From positions 1 to 64,000 of the forward strand of contig CALUND010000010.1 of NCBI GenBank assembly GCA_944321925.1: a stretch of DNA of 64,000 nucleotides. The letters run 5' to 3'. Made by a program: the position numbers and the translations under genes. Each line of letters opens with the position of its first letter. The stretch's first letter is position 1. Source of the stretch: an uncultured Rikenellaceae bacterium (lineage in GTDB: Bacteria > Bacteroidota > Bacteroidia > Bacteroidales > Rikenellaceae). The notes beneath the pieces were generated by a model. The model had not been told where the DNA came from and did not search any database. It saw only the letters and a program-made list of their open reading frames with translations. Positions 25,719-33,853 of the stretch are shown here, in pieces.

Positions 25719-26741
25719 ATGAAACAGAGCAGATTGTACACGGCAATTCTCGTATCGGCGCTTGTCGCAACCCTCTCGGGATGCACATCGACCGGATATG
25801 TGACCCTGAGCGACGACCTCTACTCCATACACGACAGAACGGCCATCGCCCAACGTGAAGCGGCCGAAGCCGAATTGGCCGAAGCCCAAGCCCGCGCCCG
25901 TCAGGCAAAATACGAAGCCCTTCTGGCTGAGGCCGAAGCGGATGCAGCCGAAGATCGCTATCGGAACGGCTCTTCGAACGACGAACCGATCGGCAACAGC
26001 GTATATGCACGCAAACTCTATCTCTTCGACTCGCCCGTCTATGTTCTTCCGGCAACGTACTACGACTATCGATACAGCTACTACGACCCCTTCTACGATG
26101 TGGTTGTGGTCGATCCGCGCTACGTAAGTTCGTTGTGGGGCGTATGGAGTCCTGGATTCACCTTCTCCTTCGGCTGGAACAGCTGGTGGGGACCCTCTTG
26201 GAGTTTCGGCTGGGGCAGTTGGTACGATCCTTGGTGGGGCTGGAGACCTGGATGGGGACCCGGTTGGGGACCGGGCTGGGGACCTGGTTGGGGACCTGGT
26301 TGGGGACCTGGATGGAGACCCGATCACCACTATGCAAACGTGACCCATCGTCCGACCTACCACACTTCCGGCAACTACCGGACGTTCAACAACGGTTATC
26401 GTTCGCCCAACAGCCCGATGATCAACAGCGGTACGACCAACCGCCAAAATGTGACTACCAGTCGGCCGAATCGATTCGACAACTATAACAACAGCAACCG
26501 CGGCACAACTACCCAGAACCGCTATAACACCAGCGGAAACCGGACCAATTCGACCGTAGGAACAACCACGAATCGATCGACCAACAATAACAATACGACC
26601 TACCGGCGTGAAAACTCCGGTTCGACAGGAAGCAGTTTCAATCGGGGCAGCTTCGGCGGCTCTACGGGCAGCAGTTCCGGCGGAGGATTCCGAGGAGGCT
26701 CTTCCGGCGGAGGCAGCGGACGGACCGTAGGAGGCCGATAG
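25719..26741 (+). CDS. Surface lipoprotein with PGWG repeats and Gly/Ser/Asn-rich tail
   Basis: A 340-residue protein. It has a lipobox (LSGC, anchored Cys about 20), an Ala/Glu-rich coiled-coil segment (about 40-85), an aromatic region rich in Tyr/Trp/Pro, six tandem four-residue units PGWG/PGWR near 175-200, and a long low-complexity tail of Asn/Thr/Ser turning into Gly/Ser. Such composition suggests an extended cell-surface or periplasmic protein. It precedes a FadL-like porin by 36 bp and is probably co-transcribed. No enzymatic domain. The start at 25719 is chosen because it opens the lipoprotein signal. Confidence 0.8.
   Translation: MKQSRLYTAILVSALVATLSGCTSTGYVTLSDDLYSIHDRTAIAQREAAEAELAEAQARARQAKYEALLAEAEADAAEDRYRNGSSNDEPIGNSVYARKLYLFDSPVYVLPATYYDYRYSYYDPFYDVVVVDPRYVSSLWGVWSPGFTFSFGWNSWWGPSWSFGWGSWYDPWWGWRPGWGPGWGPGWGPGWGPGWGPGWRPDHHYANVTHRPTYHTSGNYRTFNNGYRSPNSPMINSGTTNRQNVTTSRPNRFDNYNNSNRGTTTQNRYNTSGNRTNSTVGTTTNRSTNNNNTTYRRENSGSTGSSFNRGSFGGSTGSSSGGGFRGGSSGGGSGRTVGGR
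26242..26313 (+). repeat. 12-bp tandem repeat, six copies, encoding PGWG units
   Basis: The unit is GGGGACCTGGTT with small variations, repeated six times in frame inside the lipoprotein gene. In-frame length change by slippage would add or remove four residues at a time. Confidence 0.85.
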
Positions 26742-26777
26742 AAAACGGTTCTAAATTCATCAGCAAAACCGTCGATT

Positions 26778-28421
26778 ATGAAAATACATGCATATTTATC
26801 GACCGCCGTCGCTCTTCTGTTCGGAACGGCAGCCGCCATGGCCCAAGGGTCGCAACCGCAAGTCATTGTCGCAGGCAAATTAATGGGAATGAGCAACTTC
26901 GACATCACCGACATGTTGCGGAACTCCCAATACAACTACACCTTCGGCACGGCACGTACAGCCGCCATGGGCGGGGCATTCACCTCACTCGGAGCCGATC
27001 TGTCATCGATGAACATCAATCCGGCCGGTCTCGGCATGTACCAGAGTTCGCAGTTCGGAATCACCCAGGCCATCACCGTGACCACCACAGGAACGGCCCA
27101 CTCCGGAAACGGATCGCTCTACACATTGGACAACACCAATACGAAATACAACCTCAACAACGTGGGATTGGCCCTCAACGTCTTCCAGGGAAGCGGCACG
27201 CTGACCAGCTTCACGATCGGATTCGGATACAACAAGTTGGCCAACTTCAACGCCCTTTCGGGATTCGGTGTCAATGCCGAACGATACGGTATCGGAGACG
27301 TAATGATCAACCAACTCTACGACATGCAACGGGCCGGCATCACCCAAACGGACATGAACAGCAGTTCGGAGCCGTTCCGTAACAGCAACATCTTCGTAAA
27401 CGAATGGGGATCGGTGCTCGCCTACCAGACGGAATTCGTCTTCGGAGAGGAGGACGGCAACTTTACGCTCGACCGTTCGATCAGTGCAAACGCCACGGTC
27501 AATTCCTTCCTTAAGACGCGAATCCGGGGCGGTATCGACGAATACACGATCTCCGGAGGCGTCAACCTGAAGAACATCCTCTATCTGGGAGCCACCATCG
27601 GATTGCAGAGCATCCGCTACGAAGAGACCTGCTGGTATGACGAAAGCTACAACAACAACGAAGCGGCCTATCCGCTCAACTACCTGCTTTACGATCAGCG
27701 CACCCGATATTACGGCACAGGCGTCAACTTCAAATTCGGCGCGGTACTGCAACCCATACCGAGATTGCGGATCGGACTCGCCGTCCACACGCCCACCTTC
27801 ATCTCCCTCACCCAGAGCTATCAGGCAGCCATGGATGCGGTCTATTCCGACATGGAGACCTACAAAGAGACTCCGACCAACAAATTCGACTACAACTTCA
27901 ACTCGCCGACCCGCCTGTTGACCGGCATCTCCTACACGTTCGGTTCGTTCGCTATTTTATCCGTAGATTACGAACGGGCGTGGTATAACGGCATGCGGCT
28001 GACCGATGTAATGGAAAGCGTCAAAGAGGCGTTCAAATACGACGCTAAAACATATCTGACCGGATCCAACATCCTGCGGGCCGGTCTTGAGGTACGCCCC
28101 GTGCCCCAATGGGCCATCCGTGCCGGCGGCGGGTACTACGGCTCCATGGTTCGGACCCGCATCAACGATCTGAGCAATGCCTTCTCCAATCCGGTTCCCT
28201 ACGAGAGCTACAACATCACGGCAGGTCTCGGATACACCTTCGGCGCTTGCACGTTCGATCTGGCCTATGTGTATACCCACTCGAAAAGCAATCCGTTCGA
28301 CCTGTTCTATTACCAGATGATCACCGATGCCGGTCCGGAAGAACCCATCGCCCAAAGCGGTTATTTCGAACAGAAAACCAATCGTCACATGGTCGCCCTG
28401 ACCTTCGGAGTCAAATTCTGA
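26778..28421 (+). CDS. Outer-membrane porin of the FadL/OmpP1/TodX type
   Basis: A 547-residue beta-barrel protein with a signal peptide (MKIHAYLSTAVALLFGTAAAMAQ). The conserved N-terminal plug-like part reads GTARTAAMGGAFTSLGADLSSMNINPAGLGMYQSSQFGITQ, typical of FadL-family hydrophobic-compound transporters; alternating beta strands follow and the last residue is Phe (TFGVKF), as for BAM substrates. In Bacteroidota such proteins are often named hemin receptor without proof. It follows the repeat lipoprotein closely, suggesting a surface pair. Cargo unknown; hydrophobic molecules are likely by family. Confidence 0.87.
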   Translation: MKIHAYLSTAVALLFGTAAAMAQGSQPQVIVAGKLMGMSNFDITDMLRNSQYNYTFGTARTAAMGGAFTSLGADLSSMNINPAGLGMYQSSQFGITQAITVTTTGTAHSGNGSLYTLDNTNTKYNLNNVGLALNVFQGSGTLTSFTIGFGYNKLANFNALSGFGVNAERYGIGDVMINQLYDMQRAGITQTDMNSSSEPFRNSNIFVNEWGSVLAYQTEFVFGEEDGNFTLDRSISANATVNSFLKTRIRGGIDEYTISGGVNLKNILYLGATIGLQSIRYEETCWYDESYNNNEAAYPLNYLLYDQRTRYYGTGVNFKFGAVLQPIPRLRIGLAVHTPTFISLTQSYQAAMDAVYSDMETYKETPTNKFDYNFNSPTRLLTGISYTFGSFAILSVDYERAWYNGMRLTDVMESVKEAFKYDAKTYLTGSNILRAGLEVRPVPQWAIRAGGGYYGSMVRTRINDLSNAFSNPVPYESYNITAGLGYTFGACTFDLAYVYTHSKSNPFDLFYYQMITDAGPEEPIAQSGYFEQKTNRHMVALTFGVKF

Positions 28422-28718
28422 TCGAGTGTTCGGTCAAGCCATTGAACCGAAAAGAGGGCCGTATTTGGGAGCCGTCGAAAAATCGCACCACGATCCTGCG
28501 GCCGACAGAACCGTTCAGTGAATGGCAAAACGCTCTGAGCGTCGGAATGCGCGATCGGAATGATTCCGATCGCGCATCGCTCGGCAGAACCGGGCATGCA
28601 GGAGACAAAGCCACGAAAAAGCCCACACAGGGTGGTAGCGAAAGCGAGAATCGTTCAATCGGAGAGTATCCCGCCATCTCCGTACGAACCGCTCTTCGGA
28701 AGGTTTTGCGAGAAAATA
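28422..28718. other. Intergenic stretch with a 15-bp palindrome
   Basis: No gene is supported here. The only structure is a perfect inverted repeat ATGCGCGATCGGAAT / ATTCCGATCGCGCAT (28547-28577, 1-nt centre), which could be a weak terminator for the porin gene (no T run follows) or a protein-binding site. Confidence 0.6.
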
Positions 28719-28749
28719 TTTGCGCGACAAGATTTTTTCACTACCTTTG
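28719..28749 (+). promoter_or_regulatory. tRNA-Ser(CGA) promoter
   Basis: TTTG at 28719-28722 and TACCTTTG at 28742-28749 are separated by 19 bases, a complete Bacteroidota promoter. The tRNA starts 84 bases after the -7 box. Confidence 0.65.
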
Positions 28750-28832
28750 TTCCGCTTTTCGACAAAGGCGCTTCGAAAATTCCCGACCAAGGGGTCGGCT
28801 GACGAGAGAAGAGAGTCGGAGAGGAACATTTT

Positions 28833-28919
28833 GGAAAGATGCCGGAGTGGTCGATCGGGCCGCACTCGAAATGCGGTGTACGGGTGACTGTACCTAGGGT
28901 TCGAATCCCTATCTTTCCG
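28833..28919 (+). tRNA. tRNA-Ser(CGA)
   Basis: An 87-nt class II tRNA: acceptor GGAAAGA pairs with TCTTTCC, anticodon stem CCGCA/TGCGG encloses loop CTCGAAA with anticodon CGA, a long variable arm follows, and the T-arm is TAGGG TTCGAAT CCCTA. The discriminator is G. CCA is not encoded. A terminator follows 23 bases later. Confidence 0.95.
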
Positions 28920-28941
28920 CACTTTTTTACCTCAGTATGGA

Positions 28942-28971
28942 GGCTGTGACTTTTCGGTCGCAGCCTTTTTT
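28942..28971 (+). terminator. Terminator of tRNA-Ser(CGA)
   Basis: GGCTGTGAC pairs with GTCGCAGCC (one G-U), then TTTTTT. The following 28972-29273 (about 300 bp) holds no supported gene. Confidence 0.8.
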
Positions 28972-29273
28972 ATCGCTGTTTCTTTTATATTTTATCGCAG
29001 CTTCGGATCGGCCATCGGACAACCACACTGCTCGACGCACGGTCACAACTCCTCCATCCACCGGCCCATAACCGATCGCATAAATCCATTCCATTGCAAA
29101 TCGCTCGAAAAACACCGGACTCCCTACCCCATTTGCCCTCTCGGAGCCCATCTCGAAACAAGACATCGCGTTCCTCATCCCGTTCCGCCCGAGGGTTTCC
29201 CGCCGCAAAAAAAAAGCGACACCTCTGATCGGGCATCGCCTTGCTTATGGCAAAAACGCAAAAAGTCAACAAG

Positions 29274-29708
29274 CTATTTTTTCTCTTTTTTCAACAGTTT
29301 GCCATCCTTGTCGAAATTGAGAGAGGTTCCGCTCGAAAGTTTCACCATGTAACCGTTCTGGTTCTTCATGATCTGCATAATCTTAGCTCCGGAATAGTTT
29401 TTCGAGACGTAGGACGTAATATTCGCGGGAACCGTGCTTGTCGGTACGGCTCCGGTCTGCATGTCGATTTCTGTCCAATTGCCCTGGTTATCGAATGCGA
29501 TCATGTTGCCATTAGTAAAGAAAAGAGTGTATTTTTCCGTTTTGTCGGCATTGTGGCCCTTCTCCACGTTTTGGACCTTGTCATTGGAAAAATTCTTCTG
29601 AACGAACTCCTGCGCGGCTTTCGGCATCTTATTGAAAGCCACCTTCTCCTGCGCTCCGGCACCGACAACCGCCAGTGCACAAGCCACTACAAACAATACT
29701 TTTTTCAT
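29274..29708 (-). CDS. PepSY-like (DUF2874) periplasmic protein
   Basis: A 144-residue secreted protein with a signal peptide (MKKVLFVVACALAVVGAGAQ). The mature part has two PepSY-like repeats: FNKMPKAAQEFVQKNFSND with YTLFFTNGNMIAFDNQGNWTEID, and VPANITSYVSKNYSGAKI with GYMVKLSSGTSLNFDKDGKLLKK. The tandem pattern (helix, then two strands ending in F-D-x-x-G) is that of PF11396-type proteins, common and often multi-copy in Bacteroidota. They may act as periplasmic inhibitors or binding proteins; the function of this one is unknown. Monocistronic. Confidence 0.85.
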   Translation of the reverse strand: MKKVLFVVACALAVVGAGAQEKVAFNKMPKAAQEFVQKNFSNDKVQNVEKGHNADKTEKYTLFFTNGNMIAFDNQGNWTEIDMQTGAVPTSTVPANITSYVSKNYSGAKIMQIMKNQNGYMVKLSSGTSLNFDKDGKLLKKEKK

Positions 29709-29980
29709 GATGAAAACTATTTATATAAACGTAAAGTTGGTTTATCCGACATGCAGGACAAATGCCGTTCCACAATCGGACGAAATGGGATTCGAAAAGG
29801 CATTTTCCTGTCGTCACATCGAATCTTCCCCTCTCTGATTCCGCCGTAACCGCAGAGAACACCTGCAATTACCCCGTTTTTACCCTGTTTCAGGTATTGT
29901 CGTTTCGAATCGGTCCGCCTTATTTTGAATCTATTGCACACGATTTGCTGCGCTCTTTACAAACCAATCGACCGAAAACC

Positions 29981-30730
29981 ATGAAAACAATCGTCCTGCT
30001 TCGCCACGGAGAGAGCATTTGGAACCGGGAAAACCGATTCACCGGTTGGACCGACGTCGATCTGTCGGAAAAAGGAATTCAGGAGGCGTATCGTGCCGGA
30101 GAAACGTTGCAAAAAGAGGGGTTCGCCTTCGAAATCGCCTTCACCTCCTATCTCAAACGAGCCGTAAAAACACTCAACGCCGTACTGGACCGATGCGATC
30201 GGGAGTGGATCCCGGTGGAAAAAAGCTGGCGACTCAACGAAAAACACTACGGCGCCCTGCAAGGACTCAATAAAAGCGAAACGGCAGCACGTTACGGAGA
30301 AAAACAGGTTTTACTGTGGCGACGCAGCTTCGATGTAGCGCCCGAGCCCCTGACCGAGGAGGACCCTCGCAATCCCCGATTCGACCCTCGTTACGCCGAA
30401 GTTCCCGACCGGGAGTTGCCCCGCACCGAATCGCTCAAAGAGACGATCGCCCGCCTGATGCCCTACTGGACCGAAAAGATATTCCCTGCCCTGCAACGGG
30501 TCGACCAGATTCTCGTCGTCGCCCACGGCAACAGCCTGCGCGGCATCGTCAAAAAGTTGAAAGGTCTCTCCGACGAAGCGATCGTAACGCTCAATCTCCC
30601 GACCGCCCTTCCTTACGTATTCGAATTCGACCGACATTTGCAACTGCAGCGCGACTACTTTCTCGGAGATCCCGAAGAGGTCAAAAAACAGATGGAGGCC
30701 GTCGCCGCACAAGGACGACAAAAAGCGTAA
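29981..30730 (+). CDS. gpmA: 2,3-bisphosphoglycerate-dependent phosphoglycerate mutase
   Basis: A 249-residue histidine-phosphatase-fold enzyme interconverting 3- and 2-phosphoglycerate. The phospho-acceptor His is about residue 9 in [27 protein letters not shown]. Glu and Arg partners lie in [24 protein letters not shown], and the second His is in [13 protein letters not shown]. Full length, with the insertion typical of dPGM. The gene is monocistronic. Confidence 0.96.
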   Translation: MKTIVLLRHGESIWNRENRFTGWTDVDLSEKGIQEAYRAGETLQKEGFAFEIAFTSYLKRAVKTLNAVLDRCDREWIPVEKSWRLNEKHYGALQGLNKSETAARYGEKQVLLWRRSFDVAPEPLTEEDPRNPRFDPRYAEVPDRELPRTESLKETIARLMPYWTEKIFPALQRVDQILVVAHGNSLRGIVKKLKGLSDEAIVTLNLPTALPYVFEFDRHLQLQRDYFLGDPEEVKKQMEAVAAQGRQKA

Positions 30731-31033
30731 CGACTCCGGAGATCACCGGAGAGACCACAGACGGAGACCGTCCCGGAGAAACGGCGCAAATTTCCACACG
30801 CAATCGGACAAAGGCCCCTCAAACAACGAAACATCGAATGCAGCATTTCCGGCCATAACGGTCCCGGAAAGGATCCGGTCGCGCTGCCGTAATCCCGACG
30901 CACATCAAACCTTCGCCGGGAAAACGTCGATCAGGGAAAGATGTCTCTTTCGGAAAAGATGATCGGAATAGGATCTATTCCCGGATTATGGGCCAAGTAA
31001 CGACAAACCGATCAGGCTCACCGAAACAACCCG

Positions 31034-31245
31034 ACTAAAAAAATGGGAATGCTATGTGGGGAGTGATTGTTGAGAGCACAACGGCACATTCAACACGAAG
31101 TGTTTTCATCAGCAACGGCTCGCCACGCCCATTAAGATTAAAAGAAGATTTATGCTGACGATCGTCGCCCATCGGCTCACAGAACAACATGTCAAGGCAT
31201 ACAGCATATCCACCGGCGAGCCTACCCATTAGCAAATCGAAAGTA
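31034..31245 (-). ncRNA. Candidate structured RNA in a gene-free stretch
   Basis: Nothing coding is convincing in 30731-31326. Within it, the minus strand carries a -7-like TACTTTCG near 31240, an 8-bp long-range pair GGCTCGCC/GGCGAGCC (31215-31222 with 31117-31124), a 10-bp palindrome at 31157-31166, a short hairpin AACAC-TTC-GTGTT near 31091-31103, and a T7 run at 31043-31037. A 92-residue frame covers it, but it has no start site or coding character. The layout fits a small RNA gene; no Rfam family was recognised with certainty. Confidence 0.3.
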
Positions 31246-31289
31246 TCGCGTCTCTGGCAGGAGAAACGGCCAACAACGAACTTCGGATA

Positions 31290-31323
31290 AAAAATTAGGA
31301 TGCTCTTCAGCATCCTAATTTTT
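31290..31323 (-). terminator. Terminator of the small lipoprotein gene
   Basis: A perfect 15-bp stem AAAAATTAGGATGCT / AGCATCCTAATTTTT with loop CTTC, immediately after the stop at 31327. Confidence 0.88.
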
Positions 31324-31326
31324 AGA

Positions 31327-31821
31327 TTATTCAGCGGTAAAGATTCCCTCTAATGCCCGCGTTATCGCAATTCGAATATCATCGGCCTCTGTTGAACCCA
31401 CTCCTTCCGCAGTGCCCGTACAGATGACGTCGTAGTTGTTTGCCGCTAAAATTTGTATCGTGATTTCAATCGTGTATCCCCAGAAAACATTTCGTCTGCC
31501 ACTCTCTCCATAATTGACAATTATTGTCTCATCTGCAATCTCCGGGGTTATTTCAGGGACAATAGAAAACCCATATTTTATGAGAGTCCCCGAAATAATG
31601 TCACTTGGATTGACACTCTTGGTTTGTGCAGCCCCATAGACTCCATTGGTATTGCCATAAACACCACCACTACCTGAGGTTAAGCTGGATGTAGTTGTAA
31701 TATATGCATATTTATATCCGGTGATAGGGCTTTGACGGGATATAGACACAGGCTTTAATGATACACAACTGCTAATGGTTATTGCACACAAGATAGCAAG
31801 CAGTATTTTAAGATTTTTCAT
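31327..31821 (-). CDS. Small lipoprotein of unknown function
   Basis: A 164-residue protein with signal and lipobox (ILCAITISSC, anchored Cys about 19). The mature part includes a Gly/Asn-rich stretch (SGSGGVYGNTNGVYGAAQ), then a region like small outer-membrane-associated lipoproteins (IISGTLIKYGFSIVPE; VNYGESGRRNVFWGYTIEITIQI; a final helix IRIAITRALEGIFTAE). The pattern of strand-strand then amphipathic helix resembles LPP20/DUF4136-type proteins, but I do not recognise the family. The gene is AT-rich relative to the window and its promoter boxes sit in the 97-bp repeat upstream. Confidence 0.75.
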   Translation of the reverse strand: MKNLKILLAILCAITISSCVSLKPVSISRQSPITGYKYAYITTTSSLTSGSGGVYGNTNGVYGAAQTKSVNPSDIISGTLIKYGFSIVPEITPEIADETIIVNYGESGRRNVFWGYTIEITIQILAANNYDVICTGTAEGVGSTEADDIRIAITRALEGIFTAE

Positions 31822-31878
31822 ACGTTTTTGTGAATTGAGAATTACCGCAAATGAATGTATAAAAGGAACAACATATTT

Positions 31879-31975
31879 ACAAATATAGCGAAAGGCGAGC
31901 GCAGAGGCGAATGAAAACCGAAGTTTTCAGGGTCGGCTATGCCGAGCCGCATCCTATTATTCTACAAATATAGCG
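31879..31975. repeat. 97-bp dispersed repeat, copy A
   Basis: The 97-bp element begins and ends with CAAATATAGCGA and contains two internal inverted repeats (GAAAAC..GTTTTC; CGGC..GCCG). A second copy of identical length lies at 41945-42041. On the minus strand each end reads TCGCTATATTTG, which contains the -7 box TATATTTG, so the repeat supplies two promoter-like boxes pointing at the lipoprotein gene 58 bp away. Confidence 0.8.
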
Positions 31976-32098
31976 AATAAATTTCGCTGGTCTCACAGAA
32001 ACCCCAAAATCAGTATCTCAATAATTGATTTTCAATACCCGTAAGCAAATCCTTGCTGATTCCGTTTCGAGTACGAGATCTTGGAGGGAAAAAAGCGA

Positions 32099-32135
32099 AC
32101 ACCCAAACTTACATTTGGAACGTAAATTTGGGTGT
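32099..32135 (-). terminator. Hairpin with T-rich tail
   Basis: ACACCCAAACTTAC / GTAAATTTGGGTGT, 14-bp stem with one mismatch; on the minus strand it is followed by TTCGCTTTTTT. There is no obvious upstream minus-strand gene, so it may be a leftover from lost DNA. The rest of 31976-32177 holds nothing. Confidence 0.4.
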
Positions 32136-32177
32136 AAACCACAATAATTAGTGGAGGAAGATGGATTCTCTAAAGAA

Positions 32178-32417
32178 ATGACAGAAAGTCTTATAGTCAA
32201 GAAAAAAGCCCTGAAATGCAGCGGCAAAATCTATTCAAAGCAGCACAGACGGAATTTCGAAATAAAGGATGATATTTTAAGAGTAGGGAAAAGTTCGGTT
32301 GATGATAATAAATTGGTGCTGACAAATAAGCAGCTAATAGGCGAATGGTTCAAGGGACAGTTTGATAAATTACTGCAAAGCTTACGAAGACCAACAGAAG
32401 AACCGAGAAAAAAATAG
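32178..32417 (+). CDS. Small basic hypothetical protein
   Basis: A 79-residue Lys-rich protein starting MTESLIVKKKALK and ending in a helix IGEWFKGQFDKLLQSLRRP. The frame can be opened from a GTG at 32151, but the ATG is preferred. It contains a possible beta strand pair (KIYSKQHRRNFEIKDDILRVG). It lies in AT-rich DNA with no neighbour in operon distance and no matching domain. It could be a remnant or a chance frame. Confidence 0.35.
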   Translation: MTESLIVKKKALKCSGKIYSKQHRRNFEIKDDILRVGKSSVDDNKLVLTNKQLIGEWFKGQFDKLLQSLRRPTEEPRKK

Positions 32418-32495
32418 GGAAAATTGTAATTGTTAAATCGTTCAAATTTAGAAGACAAGGAATAATCAAATGGATTTTGGGGTACTCTTTTTCAT

Positions 32496-32503
32496 TATCT
32501 TTG
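32496..32503 (+). promoter_or_regulatory. -7 box for the YdeI-like gene
   Basis: TATCTTTG, 31 bases before the start codon. A TTTG at 32476-32479 is 16 bases upstream, slightly closer than usual. Confidence 0.5.
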
Positions 32504-32534
32504 TTGCATTATTGGAAAATTCATAGTTCTACAA

Positions 32535-33116
32535 ATGGAAATACATAATTTATTGAGAGTAAAATCAAGGAGAGAACTACGTGAATGGCTTCTGCAGAAT
32601 CACAATAAAGCAACCGAATGTTGGGTAGTGGTAAAACGGGGAAGACCGAAAGAGGACGGAACTTTCTGGTACATAGATGCTGTAGAAGAAGCCTTGTGCT
32701 TTGGTTGGATAGACAGTACCACCAAAAAACTACCTGATAACACAACTGCACAGAAACTTTGTCCCAGAAAGCCCAAAAGTAATTGGTCTGAACTAAATAA
32801 AGAGCGATGTAGAAGAATGGAGAGATTGGGATTGATGACAGATGCTGGAAGGAAAGTTTTACCGGATATGTCGGACAAAGGATTCGTGATAGATAGTGAC
32901 ATTCTATGCAGATTACAGTCGGACCCTATAGTATGGAATAACTCTCTCCAACTCCCGAAACTTTACAAGAAGGTCAGAATCGATACGATTCAAATTAAAA
33001 AGAATCAGCCGGAACTCTTCAAGAAGCGCCTGAGTAGATTTATTGAAAATACCAGAAAAGGTATTCTTTATGGAGAGTGGAACGATAATGGTAGACTAAA
33101 TCCCAAAACAGAATAA
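32535..33116 (+). CDS. YdeI/OmpD-associated family protein
   Basis: A 193-residue cytosolic protein. The family pattern is clear: RRELREWLLQNHNKATECWVVVKRG, then YIDAVEEALCFGWIDSTTKKL, KLCPRKPKSNWSELNKERCRRM and a C-terminal helical region with the KRLSRFIENTRKG motif. Members are called bacteriocin-protection or OmpD-associated proteins, but no mechanism is known. The gene is AT-rich compared with the surrounding chromosome, which suggests acquisition. It stands alone. Confidence 0.87.
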   Translation: MEIHNLLRVKSRRELREWLLQNHNKATECWVVVKRGRPKEDGTFWYIDAVEEALCFGWIDSTTKKLPDNTTAQKLCPRKPKSNWSELNKERCRRMERLGLMTDAGRKVLPDMSDKGFVIDSDILCRLQSDPIVWNNSLQLPKLYKKVRIDTIQIKKNQPELFKKRLSRFIENTRKGILYGEWNDNGRLNPKTE

Positions 33117-33135
33117 TACAAAACATCCAAACTTA

Positions 33136-33153
33136 TTTTTTTTTGGGGGGGGG
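33136..33153. repeat. T9G9 homopolymer pair
   Basis: Nine T residues followed directly by nine G residues, 20 bp after the YdeI-like stop. G runs of this length are slippage-prone. It is not inside any supported gene. Confidence 0.85.
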
Positions 33154-33159
33154 TATAAA

Positions 33160-33201
33160 AAAAGGGTGTAGATCAAGCATTTGCAAGATTTACACCCTTT
33201 T
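33160..33201 (-). terminator. Terminator of tRNA-Ser(TGA)
   Basis: On the minus strand AAAAGGGTGTA pairs with TACACCCTTTT across a 20-nt loop and is followed by T residues; it begins just after the tRNA 3' end. Confidence 0.75.
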
Positions 33202-33204
33202 CAG

Positions 33205-33289
33205 CGGAGGAAGAGGGATTCGAACCCCCGGAGCCTCGCAGCTCAACGGTTTTCAAGACCGCCGCAATCGACCACTCTGCCATCCCTCC
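33205..33289 (-). tRNA. tRNA-Ser(TGA)
   Basis: An 85-nt class II tRNA on the minus strand: acceptor GGAGGGA / TTCCTCC (one G-U), anticodon loop CTTGAAA with anticodon TGA, long variable arm, T-arm GGGGG TTCGAAT CCCTC and discriminator G. CCA is not encoded. Confidence 0.95.
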
Positions 33290-33518
33290 GGCGCAAAAGT
33301 ATAATCTATTCTCCGCTTTTCCAAATATCTTAAAAGAATATAACGTAAGAAAACAGACGCAAAAAGTGCCTAAAGACACACTGTTATTTCCATAAAAAAA
33401 AATGTTTTAAATAATTTTTTTCCAAAATAATCCACTATTTTCGCATTACATAGTTATTCTTTTTTGAATTTAACAACCCAAAAGAAAAGCCTCAAACTAC
33501 TTACTTTTCAAAACTAAA

Positions 33519-33794
33519 ATGAACAAATCTCAACTTGTCGACGCTATTGCAATGGAAACAGGCATCTCCAAAACAGATGCCCGGAAATGCGTGGACGCAT
33601 TCATCTCCGTCACAGCGGAGGCTCTGCGACAAGGCGAACGAGTCACCCTCGCAGGATTCGGTTCATTCATTATGACCCGAAAAGCAGCACGCATAGGACG
33701 TAATCCGCGAACAGGGATGCAAATACGCATCGCCCCGAGAAAAGTTGTACGATTCCGTTCGGCCATGGATGCCAATGCCGAACCAGAGATCTAA
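33519..33794 (+). CDS. HU-family DNA-binding protein
   Basis: A 91-residue HU/IHF protein: helical N-terminus NKSQLVDAIAMETGISKTDA, dimer core ALRQGERVTLAGFGSF, DNA-binding arm with RKAARIGRNPRTGMQIRIAPRK, and a C-terminal helix. It bends DNA as a homodimer in the nucleoid. Basic-residue spacing and GRNPRTG match HU rather than specific IHF subunits. The gene is monocistronic with its own terminator. Confidence 0.96.
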   Translation: MNKSQLVDAIAMETGISKTDARKCVDAFISVTAEALRQGERVTLAGFGSFIMTRKAARIGRNPRTGMQIRIAPRKVVRFRSAMDANAEPEI

Positions 33795-33801
33795 AAAAAA
33801 G

Positions 33802-33833
33802 AAGAGAGAATCCTGCAAGATTCTCTCTTTTTT
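33802..33833 (+). terminator. HU gene terminator
   Basis: AAGAGAGAATC / GATTCTCTCTT with a 6-nt loop, then a T run. Confidence 0.85.
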
Positions 33834-33853
33834 AACTCTTCTCCTTTCCCTCG

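Noticed and set aside
26242-26313. Tandem repeat considered as CRISPR-like
   Set aside because: Units are 12 bp with no spacers and lie in frame inside a gene.
28515-28922. Minus-strand frame starting MRKDRDSNPRYSHPY
   Set aside because: The N-terminus is antisense tRNA-Ser; this is a common false gene across tRNA genes.
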